Assembly (NCBI RefSeq): GCF_030580865.1
Contig: NZ_JAUQSY010000015.1
Location: forward strand, 1-64,000
Length of the DNA: 64,000 nucleotides
Origin: Hymenobacter aranciens
GTDB taxonomy: Bacteria; Bacteroidota; Bacteroidia; Cytophagales; Hymenobacteraceae
Direction of reading: 5' to 3'
A program made the translations under genes and the position numbers. Below the pieces are notes generated by a model. It searched no databases, was not told the origin of the DNA, and saw only the letters and a program-made list of their open reading frames with translations. This document shows positions 1 to 8,337 of the stretch, in pieces. Each line of letters opens with the position of its first letter. Position 1 is the stretch's first letter.

Positions 1-1145
1 TCCTGGCCGTAGCCGAAGCTGTAGGCGCCCTCCAGGGCCAGCTTCGGGGCGAGCTGGTACACGAGGCCCAGCGAGCCGCCGATGCGGTTGGCATCCACAA
101 ACTCGGGGGTGATATACTCGTCGCGCACCGGCGATTCGTCGTAGTACACGCCGCCCAGAATGGTGAGCTTGGTGCCCGCCTGGTATTCGGCCCCGATGCG
201 GAAGGCCAGGGCGTCTTCGTAGCCGCGCTTGGCTACTACGCGGCTGGCGGGCACGGTGCCGCTGGCGGCAATGTCGAGGTTGAGCGAGTCGAGGGTGCTC
301 CAGCCGCTGAGGGTGAAGTCGAAGGTGAGCAGCAGGTTTTTGGTGATTTTATCCGACAAGCCCACCGAGAGCTGGCTGGGCAGCGTGAGGCGGGTGCTGA
401 GGCCGGCGCTGGCGGGGTAGAGGGCCGCGTCGCGGGCCGGGATGTTGGCGTAGGTGGCCGTGCCGCCGTCCATCTTCAGCTTCACCGGCGAGCGGAAGCT
501 GATGCCGAAAGCCAGATTGTCGCCGGTGCGGCCGTAGATGCCGCCCGTGAACCCCAGGCCCGAGCCCGAGGATTTGTAGTGGGCCTGGGCGCTGCGGTCG
601 TCGAACTGGCCCAAGGCGCGCGTCTGCTCGTAGCGGCCGTAGGTGTAGACGAGGCCCGCGCCGATGCTGAAGTTGTCGCCCAGCTTATAGGCCACCGTGG
701 GCTGCGCCGAGTAAGTGCTGAGCTGGCTTTCCTGCACCACCGAGCGGCCGTCCCAGGTGCTGGGCCACTGGGTGTGGTAGCCGTAGGGGGTGTTGAGGGC
801 CAGGCCCACGGCTAGCTTTTTGCTGATGGTGTGGGTAGCGTAGAGGTAGCCGCCGGGCTGAATGCTTAGCTCCTGGTCGGTGCGCCCGAAAGATTCGAGG
901 CTCACGAACGACGAGCGGCGCGACTGCGCCAGCCCGCCCAGGCTGAAGTGGGTGCGCTGCACCGTGTCGGCCCACTGGCCCAGCAGGCCGGGGTTAGTGT
1001 AGATGGCGGCAATGCTGCCGGCGTAGGCCGTGCTGGCGCCGCCCAGGCCCAGAATGCGGGCGCCCTGCGCACCATTGTCGAAGCCGCTGGCCGCGGCGGC
1101 CAACGAAGAGGAAACGAGGGAAAGAACGAGAAAAGAACGACGCAT
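1..1145 (-). CDS. FadL/OmpP1-type outer membrane porin (3' end outside window)
   Basis: Reading from the ATG at 1145 toward the window start gives an uninterrupted frame of 381 codons with no stop, so the C-terminus lies outside. Residues 1-20 are a signal peptide (MRRSFLVLSLVSSSLAAAAS). They are followed by DNGAQGARILGLGGA, which matches the N-terminal plug region of the OmpP1/FadL/TodX family. Further on, YGRTGDNLAFGISFRSPV and a strand-rich C-terminal half fit a 14-strand barrel that moves long-chain or hydrophobic molecules across the outer membrane. The substrate cannot be told from sequence. The neighbour on the other side is unrelated. Family assignment is fairly sure; the transport role is inferred from the family. 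Confidence 0.85.
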   Translation of the reverse strand, partial: MRRSFLVLSLVSSSLAAAASGFDNGAQGARILGLGGASTAYAGSIAAIYTNPGLLGQWADTVQRTHFSLGGLAQSRRSSFVSLESFGRTDQELSIQPGGYLYATHTISKKLAVGLALNTPYGYHTQWPSTWDGRSVVQESQLSTYSAQPTVAYKLGDNFSIGAGLVYTYGRYEQTRALGQFDDRSAQAHYKSSGSGLGFTGGIYGRTGDNLAFGISFRSPVKLKMDGGTATYANIPARDAALYPASAGLSTRLTLPSQLSVGLSDKITKNLLLTFDFTLSGWSTLDSLNLDIAASGTVPASRVVAKRGYEDALAFRIGAEYQAGTKLTILGGVYYDESPVRDEYITPEFVDANRIGGSLGLVYQLAPKLALEGAYSFGYGQ

Positions 1146-1171
1146 AAAAGCAGTATGGCGGAAACAGAAGA

Positions 1172-1179
1172 CAAAAGTA
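1172..1179 (-). promoter_or_regulatory. candidate -7 element for the FadL-type gene
   Basis: On the minus strand this reads TACTTTTG, a full match to the Bacteroidetes -7 consensus TAnnTTTG, about 26 bases upstream of the ATG at 1145. No well-spaced -33 TTTG was found, so support is moderate. Confidence 0.4.
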
Positions 1180-1213
1180 CGCACGCGGCGGCTAGGGTCA
1201 GGGTTATCAATGC

Positions 1214-1411
1214 GTGAAGTGGGCAGGAGAAAGGAAAAAAGTGAAAGGGCAGGCCCACTGCAAGGCCCTGGGCGAGTACTGGGCCACGCCGGAGCAGGCC
1301 CGGGCGTATTTTAATTATGCGCTGATACCGGTGCGCAACGCTACGCGAGCCGAGAAACGGGCGGCTAAGAATAAGTCAGCTGACACTGGCTCGACCGATG
1401 CGAATGCCTAA
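1214..1411 (+). CDS. small hypothetical protein (65 aa), doubtful
   Basis: A 65-codon frame in the gap between the FadL-type gene and the T9SS protein. The product is basic and hydrophilic, with the stretch YWATPEQARAYFNYALIPVR and a Lys/Ala-rich tail. There is no signal peptide or membrane segment and I recognise no family. It stops just before the 42-bp palindrome array. Composition is like the local coding DNA, but no ribosome site is evident. It may be a gene, a remnant or chance. Confidence 0.25.
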   Translation: MKWAGERKKVKGQAHCKALGEYWATPEQARAYFNYALIPVRNATRAEKRAAKNKSADTGSTDANA

Positions 1412-1417
1412 AGTGCC

Positions 1418-1597
1418 GGCACCGGTGCCGACGGCTTACAGAACGTTTGGTAGTGGCCCGGCACCGGTGCCGATGACCTGCGGAATGTTCGGTAGTGGCC
1501 CGGCACCGGTGCCAAGCACTTACAGAATGTTCGGTAGTGGCCCGGCACCGGTGCCACTGCTATTCCGACCGTTCTGCAATGTCTGGGCACCGGTACC
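1418..1597. repeat. 42-bp tandem array of five GGCACCGGTGCC palindromes
   Basis: The 12-bp palindrome GGCACCGGTGCC occurs at 1418, 1460, 1502 and 1544, and a one-base variant (GGCACCGGTACC) at 1586. Every step is exactly 42 bp. The spacers are also similar (ACAGAATGTTCGGTAGTGG-like). The array ends 61 bases before the start of the T9SS gene at 1659. A 42-bp period is close to four helical turns, so all palindromes would face one side of the DNA. This could be an operator array or a selfish repeat; function unknown. Confidence 0.85.
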
Positions 1598-1658
1598 GGC
1601 ACAATTTCCAAAACCCTATTATCTTGCCCACTCATTCTCACCTTACTTCCTCTTACTC

Positions 1659-4600
1659 ATGTCAAACTTCTACTCTACGATGCCGCGCGGCTGGCGGGCC
1701 CTGGGCCTGCTTTGCCTGCTGCTACTGGCGCACGCCGGCCGGGCGCAGGTCAACCGCTATACCTTCAGCCAGGCGCCGGGCACCTACGTGCCGCTGGGCG
1801 CGGGGCGCACCGTGGCCATCGACGGCCAGCAGGTAACGGGTACGATTTTCCGGCTGCCCGCAGGCGCTATTCCGTTTCCGTTTCCGTACAACGGGCGCCG
1901 TTATACCAATGGCTACCTGCACCTGAAGGGCTACCTCACGCTCGGGCTGGTGCCACCCGTGCTAGACACGCCCCCGCTGCCCTTTGACCCCCTCTCGGAG
2001 CCCACGCCCTACGATGGGGCCATTGCGCCCCTGGCCAGCAACCTGGCCGCCGGGGCGACGCAAAGCGGGCCCTGGGCCGAGGTGAGCTACCAGACGCTGG
2101 GCACGGCCCCGGCCCGCACCTTTGTGGTGCAGTGGGACCGGATGTACAACGCTTCGTCGGGGCCCTTCGCCTTCCAGCTGCGGCTGCACGAAACCACTGG
2201 CGTCATTGAGTTTGCCTACGGGGCCTTTGCCTACACGAACATTGTGCCGGGCACCTGGGACCGGGCGCAGGTGGGGCTGCGCGGCACCACGCCCCAGGAT
2301 TTTGCCAACCGCACCGGCACCTGGGCCGCCAGCCGGGCCGGCACCAGCCCCCTCGACGAGCTGCTGCCGCAGGCCGGCAACAGTCCGGCCGGGCTGGTAT
2401 ATACCTACACGCCGCCAGCCCCCGAGCCCTGCCCGCGGCCCTTCGCCCTGGTGGCCGACAGCCTGGAGCCCACCAGCGCCCGCCTGAGCTGGCGCGTGGC
2501 CGGCGGCACCGGGCCCTACACCCTGCGCTACGGCCCCCTGGGCTTCGACCCCAGCGTGGCCACGGCGGGCGTCACGGTGAGCGTGCCGGCCGGCGACTCG
2601 ACCTACCACCTCACGGGACTGAGCAGCTTTACCAACTACGACTTTTACTTGCAGCAAAACTGCGGCGGCGCGGTCGGCACCTCGGTGTTTTCGAACCCCA
2701 AAGGCACCTTCCGCACGCTGCTGGTGAACGACAACCCCAGCGGGGCCATTGCCCTGCCGCTAGGCGCCACCTGCGTGCCCACGGCCGGCGACAACACCGA
2801 GGCCACCAACACCACGCCCAACGGCTGGGCCCCCGGCAACACCCCCAACCCCAACAACTGCAACAACCCCGGCAACTACGTCTTCGACCTCTGGTATAGC
2901 TTCACCACCGATGCCACTGGGCCGGGCAGCCAGACGGTGCGGCTGCAGGCCAGCGGCACCGGCGCCGCGCGGCTGAGCGTGCTGGCGGCCGGCCCCGCCG
3001 GGGGCGCCGGCCCCCTCCAGATGCTGGCCTGCACCACCACCGGCAGCTCGCGCAACCTCGTCATGGGCAACCTCACGGCCAGCACCACCTATTACGTGCG
3101 CATTGCCGCCGGCACCTCCAATAAGGGCGCCTTCACGGTGTGCGCCAGCGTGCCGGCGGGCTGCGGCGACCCGCTGAACCCGAACGTGGTCAACATCACG
3201 CCCACCACGGCCAGCCTCAGCTTCACGCCCAGCACCGGCAGCCCCGCCAGCTACACCGTCACGCTCACGCCCGACGGCGGCCCCACCACTACGCTCACGC
3301 CCGCGCCCACCAGCGCGCCCATTGCTCTCACCGGCCTCACGCCCGGCACCCGCTACACCGCCACGCTGCAGGCCAACTGCGGCAGCACCGGCCAGAGCGC
3401 TGTGCTGCGCCGCGTGTTCGTGACGGGTATTTTCAACGACGAGCCCGCCACGGCCCAGGCCCTGCCAGTGAACCCCACCTGCCAGCCCACCGCCGGCACC
3501 ACCCTCGGCGCCTCCGACTCGAATATCCGCGTGACCTCGCCGTGTACCAACTCGCGCAATGAGGATGCCTGGTACACCTTCACCACGGCCGCCACCGGCC
3601 CCACCAGCACCGCCGTGCGCCTCACCATAAACAGCGCCGAAGGCTATAACCTGCTGGTGATGCGCTCGGCCGGCGGAGCGGCCGGCCCCTTCACCTTCGA
3701 GAACTGTAACCCGAATACCCGCACCGTGCCGTTTCTGGACGTGACAAGCCTCAGCCCCAGCACCACTTACTACGTGCAGGTGCGCTTCTACACGGGGAAT
3801 ATCTCGGGCAACTACACCATTTGCGCCACGGCGGTGCCCATCATCACCTGCGATGCGCCGACGGGCCTCACGGCCACTGCCATCACCACCACTGGCGCCA
3901 CCATCAACTGGCTCAACCCTGGCCTCAACGGCACCCCCCAGAACTACGAGCTGGTGTACACCGCCCAGGGCGGCCCCCGCCAAACCCTGACGCCGGCCCC
4001 CGCCGCCAGCCCCGCCACGCTCACGGGCCTCACGCCCGCCACCTACTACACTGTGCGCCTGCGCACCAACTGCGCCGGCACCGCTGGCTCCAGCACCCCC
4101 GACAGCCTGCGCTTCCGCACCGCCGGCGCCCCCGCCAACGACCTTTGCGCCAACGCCCAGCTCCTGAGCTGCGGCCAGAGCGTGCTGGGCAGCTGCGTGG
4201 GCGCCACCAGCATCGGCGAAGCCACCACCTGCCCCAACGTGCGCCGCGCCGGCCCCGGCGTGTGGTACCGCATTGCCGGCACCGGCGACCAGATGACCGT
4301 GCGCACCTGCAACACCTTCGCCGACCCGCAGTTTCAGGACCAGATTCAGCTGCTGGTCTTCAGCGGCACCTGCGGGACCATGCAGTGCCACGCCCAGGGC
4401 GGCATCGACCCCGCCTGCCTGGGCCAGGCCTTCCACACGGTCACCTTCCCCACGCAGGCAGGGCAGAGCTACTACCTGCTGGTCAACAGCCCTGGCCTGG
4501 GCACACCCGACTTTATCCTGAACACCAGCTGCATATTGGCTACGCAGTCCAGCCTGGCCACCCAGGTGCTGCTGTACCCCAACCCCGCCCACGCCAGCGC

Positions 4601-4802
4601 CACCCTGGAGTTGCCCGCCGACCTCCGCGCCGCCGGCCCGCTGGTGATTTACAACGCCCTGGGGCAGCCCGTGCGGCAGCAGCCGCTGTCCGCCAGTGCC
4701 CACCGCGCCGAGCTGGCCCTGAGCGGCCTGCCGGCGGGCGTGTACAGCCTGCACCTGCGCACGGCGCAGGGGGCGCTGGTGAAGCGCCTGGTGGTGGAGT
4801 AA
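1659..4802 (+). CDS. T9SS type A cargo protein with fibronectin III-like modules (paralogue 1)
   Basis: 1047 residues. The start at 1659 (or ATG 1680) is chosen because it places a signal peptide (LGLLCLLLLAHAGRAQ) at the N-terminus; upstream codons lie in the palindrome array. After the signal comes a domain of about 200 residues starting RYTFSQAPGTYVPLGAG. Then a fibronectin III-like module (EPCPRPFALVADSLEPTSAR), two ND(N/E)P modules each followed by an FN3-like segment, and an NDLCANA module. The C-terminus is a type A sorting domain (LLYPNPAHASATLEL to GVYSLHLRTAQGALVKRLVV) that directs export through the type IX system and surface anchoring or release. Sequence and module order match the proteins at 8338 and 11775. 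Adhesion or surface binding is likely, ligand unknown. Confidence 0.9.
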   Translation: MSNFYSTMPRGWRALGLLCLLLLAHAGRAQVNRYTFSQAPGTYVPLGAGRTVAIDGQQVTGTIFRLPAGAIPFPFPYNGRRYTNGYLHLKGYLTLGLVPPVLDTPPLPFDPLSEPTPYDGAIAPLASNLAAGATQSGPWAEVSYQTLGTAPARTFVVQWDRMYNASSGPFAFQLRLHETTGVIEFAYGAFAYTNIVPGTWDRAQVGLRGTTPQDFANRTGTWAASRAGTSPLDELLPQAGNSPAGLVYTYTPPAPEPCPRPFALVADSLEPTSARLSWRVAGGTGPYTLRYGPLGFDPSVATAGVTVSVPAGDSTYHLTGLSSFTNYDFYLQQNCGGAVGTSVFSNPKGTFRTLLVNDNPSGAIALPLGATCVPTAGDNTEATNTTPNGWAPGNTPNPNNCNNPGNYVFDLWYSFTTDATGPGSQTVRLQASGTGAARLSVLAAGPAGGAGPLQMLACTTTGSSRNLVMGNLTASTTYYVRIAAGTSNKGAFTVCASVPAGCGDPLNPNVVNITPTTASLSFTPSTGSPASYTVTLTPDGGPTTTLTPAPTSAPIALTGLTPGTRYTATLQANCGSTGQSAVLRRVFVTGIFNDEPATAQALPVNPTCQPTAGTTLGASDSNIRVTSPCTNSRNEDAWYTFTTAATGPTSTAVRLTINSAEGYNLLVMRSAGGAAGPFTFENCNPNTRTVPFLDVTSLSPSTTYYVQVRFYTGNISGNYTICATAVPIITCDAPTGLTATAITTTGATINWLNPGLNGTPQNYELVYTAQGGPRQTLTPAPAASPATLTGLTPATYYTVRLRTNCAGTAGSSTPDSLRFRTAGAPANDLCANAQLLSCGQSVLGSCVGATSIGEATTCPNVRRAGPGVWYRIAGTGDQMTVRTCNTFADPQFQDQIQLLVFSGTCGTMQCHAQGGIDPACLGQAFHTVTFPTQAGQSYYLLVNSPGLGTPDFILNTSCILATQSSLATQVLLYPNPAHASATLELPADLRAAGPLVIYNALGQPVRQQPLSASAHRAELALSGLPAGVYSLHLRTAQGALVKRLVVE

Positions 4803-4879
4803 TCCGCCGTGCTACATGCTGTCCAAACACCCCGCTGCCCAGGCAGCAGCGAGTCATTTATTTCATCTCTACTGGGCTT

Positions 4880-5527
4880 ATGAAATACTTTTCTCGGTGG
4901 TACTGGCGGCCCTGCTCCTGAGGCTGGGGCTGGCCCTGCCCGTCCGCGCCCAGGTAACGCGTTAGCCTTTGCGCAAAGCCAGGGCACCTGTGCCGCTGGG
5001 CTCCGGCAGCACGCCGGTGGCGCTAAGCTCGCTGAACAACAGCGCCGTCGGCTGGGCCTTTTGGCTGGCCGGCGGCGCTGTTTCCTTCCGCTTTCAATTC
5101 GGAGCCCTGCCCACGGCCTTTCAGCCTGGCGGCCTACAGCATCAGTAACCATTCGGCCCACCTGAGCTGGCGCGTGGTGGGCGGGCGCGGGCCATTTGTG
5201 CTGTGCTGCAGCACCGCTCCCAGTATCGCCGCCAAGCCTGCCTCAACCCGGCCAAAAACGCGGACGACCAAAGCAGGCCTCTTGCAGCTAGCAGCGGTAC
5301 CGAACCCGGCCACAGTTAAAGTCACACTACGCGTCACGGGGACGATACCTGCGGGTACGCAGGTGGAGTTGGTGGAGGTAGCTACCGGCCGACCGATACG
5401 TACTTCTGCCCTGGCGGGCAGCGAGTGGCGTAGCTCAGTAGCCGAACTAGCCGCTGGCGTATCCGTGGCCCGCCTGCTGCACCAACAGCAATTGTTAGGC
5501 GTGATGAAAGTCGTCGTGCTGCACTAA
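4880..5527 (+). pseudogene. decayed, internally deleted copy of the T9SS paralogue family
   Basis: The ATG at 4880 opens MKYFSRWYWRPCS and then stops. The remains of the family follow in shifting frames: a signal-peptide end and RAQVTR, a piece like TLVALSSLPNS of the 8338 protein, then EPCPRPFSLAAYSISN and LSWRVVGGRGPFVL, which match EPCPRPFSLQADSISN and LSWRVAGGQGPFTL of that protein. The tail (AVPNPATVKVTLRV to GVSVARLLHQQQLLGVMKVV) looks like a diverged sorting domain with the PNP motif. More than 800 codons are missing in the middle. Stops and frameshifts make it non-functional; it sits directly behind paralogue 1. Confidence 0.75.
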
Positions 5528-6199
5528 ACCAGGTTGCGGGCCAGCATTCTGCGCCATTGTCAGGGGTGTCAGCGCGCGAGGGCTGGGCGGAAAATTTGAC
5601 GCCTACGACCCTGCGGCCACAGAAAAGCCCCGAAAACCCTGTGAAAGCGTTGTGGAAAAAATCCTAAACGCATTTGCGAAAAAGCAGAAAGCTGATTTTA
5701 CCCCCTGTAAATATCCTTGCGGGTAACCGGGTGCCCTGCCTGATTAGGCAGCCAGGGCACTTTGGGCTAGCCAGCAAACAAAAAAAACGGGCCTCCGCTG
5801 TCGCTTTATTCGTTTTTTCTGCAAAAACTTGGGAAGAGCAAAGTGCCCTGGCAGTATCGTCAGGGTACTTTTGGTTATGGGATTATTCTTAAAATGATAC
5901 TAAAAGCCGTGATAGTACTTGTCTCATTTGTGGCCGAAGTTTCCTTTTTCTGGCGACGAAACGGGTGGAACCTTGCATTGCTTTCGGGCCCGATGTTGTA
6001 GCAGCCTTGTCCATCTCGTGGCGGAATGGGCGGTGGTTGCTGCGGGTAACGGCCTGCAATGGTTTTATTCTAATTTGTTTGCCAATGATGTAGTCCCAAC
6101 AGGCGCGGCAGGGCCCGCGAGCCACCCCGGCGATACGCTTCGCCCCGGCTCCAAAAAGCCATTTCGTTGAATCCAGGAATTTCTCACCAAACCAACTTC
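5528..6199. other. 672-bp gap, no convincing gene
   Basis: AT-richer than the surroundings. Short frames at 5674-5892 and 5919-6170 have no recognisable features and are not called. The only structure seen is the palindrome pair at 5731-5873. The 5' leader of the T9SS gene at 6200 must lie here, but I could not identify a convincing promoter. Confidence 0.6.
5731..5873. repeat. two related palindromes in inverted orientation
   Basis: Hairpin 1 pairs GTGCCCTG (5731-5738) with CAGGGCAC (5753-5760) around an inner GCCTGATTAGGC. Hairpin 2 pairs AAAGTGCCCTG (5840-5850) with CAGGGTACTTT (5861-5871), one mismatch. The 13-mer CCAGGGCACTTTG at 5752-5764 recurs inverted at 5839-5851. The arrangement looks like the ends of a small palindromic element of about 140 bp or paired binding sites. 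Confidence 0.6.
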
Positions 6200-8053
6200 A
6201 TGAAAAAGTCTTTTACTTACTGCCTGTTAGGGGCAGCATTGCTCTCATTGGCAGGAACTGCCCCGGCCTGGGCCCAGATTCCGGTCGGAATTTATGCCAC
6301 TACTCCCGACCAACAGCCGGATAATGGTGCCCCCGCCAATGCAACGTATGTGCATACCGGCACGGATGCCATCATCGAGCGCAACTCAGGCGATATACTG
6401 CAGGCAATGACCTGGGACGATGCCGTCGGGAACGTCACCCTGTCGTGGAGCGACCCTAACTTCGGCGTCCACGGTACCACGCCGCTGCCGGGCTCCCTGT
6501 CGGACCCGGACGTTGTGATGGCGTATCGGGGCGACCGGTTGTTTGCCAACGTCGTTTGCATCAGCAACGCGCTGGGGAATGGTGGCCAGACGGTGCTGTT
6601 TATTTTCGAGTGGGACGGGGCGAGTGATTTCAACCTGGTGAGTGGGCCCCTGCCACTGGGCAGCCCGAACCGGCGGCATACCTCGCCCAATATCGACGCC
6701 AACGAGCTCGGCATGACAGCCATCGTGTGGCAGCAAAGCCAGGACAGCCAGACCACGGTGACGGTTAGCTCGGCCGATTTTCCGACCTACAGCTTTACGC
6801 AAACGGTTACCTTCGGGCGCTCGTATCTGGCAGGCAGCTGGATTAATACCGGCATCATCGGTAAGTGCTATTACTCCCCCGAGCCCCAGCTAGGCACCCA
6901 GACCGGGGTGCCGGTTATCGACCCGCCGACGGGCTTGTTTGAGCAGACGCTGCGCCCCGACGTGGCTATTTCCGAAACCGAAGACGCCGAGCGGAACCCG
7001 CCCATCGTATCTACCACCTTCATCCGCCACTTCGTGGACGGGCGTGGCAACTTCAGCATCGTGGATAGCCTCGACGTCATTCAGACGCAGTACAACGTGT
7101 GCAAAGAGCGCGGCGAAGGCAGGGTTCCGGAGCTGGTGCGGGTAGATGCGAAGGAGTGGAGCCTGAACCCCTCGCTCTCGTGGCGGGGCTCGCCGCGCAT
7201 TGCCGCCATCCCCAACCTCGACAACACGCGGTGGGAGGATGTAGAAGTGGTGCTGGATATGCACAGCTACGGGTGCTTCGAGAACATGTACGAAGTGCGT
7301 AACTACGGCAAGGATAACGGGCAGTTCCGGCAGGGCTCTACCCTCGTCAGCCTGCCCGACCAGAATTTTTACGTTGGGGGTTGCCAGTCGTACACGAACT
7401 TGCGGAAGCGGGTAGCCAAGGAGCCCGTGGTAAGCTACTTCGCTGAGGAAATGGGCAAAGAAGGCCACTACGTGGTGAGCTGGACCGGGCTTAACTACCA
7501 CAAAATTACTTCGGGCGGCCTCGGTGGCGACGGGGAGGAGGATGTGTGGGCCAACACGCTGATTGGGGGCAAACCCATTACGCCCTTCGGCGGCACGAGC
7601 ATCGCACAGGCCTACAACTCGGTTAACCGGCAATTTGTGGGTAACCAGCACACGCCCAGCATTGCTGGCCGCCACTTGGCCAAAACGTATCTGACCCACC
7701 TTTTTGTGGACGATAAAGCCAGCCAGCTGTCGTTTAAGCTGACCAAAGAAGTGCCGGGCAATGTGGGCTTCACGCCGCTGCGCCCAGCCGCCACGTCGCA
7801 GCCGCTGCAGGCCTACCCCAACCCCTCGGCAGAGGCCGTGACGGTGGAGCTGCAGCTGCACAAGGGCGAAGCCGCCCGGCAGCTGCAGGTAGTAGACCCG
7901 CTGGGCCGCACAATTGACGAGCTGCCCGTGAATAAAGGTGCCGAAAAACAGACCGTTACCTGGAAGCCCCGCCCGCAGCTCCCCAGCGGTATCTATACCC
8001 TGAAGCTAGTGACTTCGGAGCGTACCGTCAACCAGAAAATCTCCCGAAACTAA
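6200..8053 (+). CDS. T9SS type A cargo protein of unknown function
   Basis: 617 residues. The ATG at 6200 is chosen because it starts a signal peptide (KKSFTYCLLGAALLSLAGTA, cut after AWAQ). The mature part (about 25-540) contains repeated acidic, Trp/Tyr-rich stretches such as DVVMAYRGDRLFANVV, IVWQQSQDSQTTVTVS and VVSWTGLNYHKITSGG, which could be strands of a propeller; I do not recognise the family. The last 85 residues are a sorting domain (LQAYPNPSAEAVTVEL, then LPSGIYTLKLVTSERTVNQK). It is unrelated in sequence to the flanking paralogues but travels by the same secretion route. A terminator follows. Confidence 0.85.
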   Translation: MKKSFTYCLLGAALLSLAGTAPAWAQIPVGIYATTPDQQPDNGAPANATYVHTGTDAIIERNSGDILQAMTWDDAVGNVTLSWSDPNFGVHGTTPLPGSLSDPDVVMAYRGDRLFANVVCISNALGNGGQTVLFIFEWDGASDFNLVSGPLPLGSPNRRHTSPNIDANELGMTAIVWQQSQDSQTTVTVSSADFPTYSFTQTVTFGRSYLAGSWINTGIIGKCYYSPEPQLGTQTGVPVIDPPTGLFEQTLRPDVAISETEDAERNPPIVSTTFIRHFVDGRGNFSIVDSLDVIQTQYNVCKERGEGRVPELVRVDAKEWSLNPSLSWRGSPRIAAIPNLDNTRWEDVEVVLDMHSYGCFENMYEVRNYGKDNGQFRQGSTLVSLPDQNFYVGGCQSYTNLRKRVAKEPVVSYFAEEMGKEGHYVVSWTGLNYHKITSGGLGGDGEEDVWANTLIGGKPITPFGGTSIAQAYNSVNRQFVGNQHTPSIAGRHLAKTYLTHLFVDDKASQLSFKLTKEVPGNVGFTPLRPAATSQPLQAYPNPSAEAVTVELQLHKGEAARQLQVVDPLGRTIDELPVNKGAEKQTVTWKPRPQLPSGIYTLKLVTSERTVNQKISRN

Positions 8054-8071
8054 CCTCGGAGCTACCCTGCA

Positions 8072-8103
8072 AAAGCTGCCGGCCCCTGGCCGGCAGCTTT
8101 TTG
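8072..8103 (+). terminator. intrinsic terminator after the 6200-8053 gene
   Basis: The stem AAGCTGCCGGCC pairs with GGCCGGCAGCTT around CCT and is followed by a short T run, 19 bases after the stop codon. Confidence 0.85.
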
Positions 8104-8337
8104 CTGGTTCTGGTGGGAGCGTTGTTGCTTCTTCGGCCCCAGCAGCTCCTGTGCCGCCGGCCCAATGTGCTGGCCGCCCGCCCCGCCGCTACCACTGCGC
8201 TGGGATAGAATATTGCTGCTAAGCGCCGATGGCCGCGGGCGGACGCCCGCCGGATGGTTGGCTTTTACAATTTAGGCGCTAGCTTGCGCCGGCTGGGCAA
8301 AAAGTGCCCGGCCTGGAATCTTTCATCTGCTTGCTAT

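Larger units (their letters stand above)
1146..1658. other. 513-bp gap upstream of the first T9SS paralogue
   Basis: Between divergent genes. It holds the minus-strand promoter motif at 1172-1179, the doubtful 65-codon frame at 1214-1411 and the palindrome array at 1418-1597. The open frame of the T9SS gene formally extends back to 1398 through the array, but that stretch encodes only a PAPVP-type repeat before the signal peptide and is better read as non-coding. Confidence 0.6.

Noticed and set aside
1398-1658. Upstream extension of T9SS paralogue 1 through the palindrome array
   Set aside because: It would place 87 residues of PAPVP repeats before the signal peptide, which must be N-terminal.
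2760-4754. Long antisense open frame (664 codons) opposite T9SS paralogue 1
   Set aside because: The protein is an Ala/Gly/His/Arg-rich low-complexity shadow of GC-rich repeats; the sense strand has clear domains and a sorting signal.
5674-6170. Two short frames (5674-5892 and 5919-6170)
   Set aside because: No family resemblance or ribosome site, and the first covers the hairpin pair; treated as chance.
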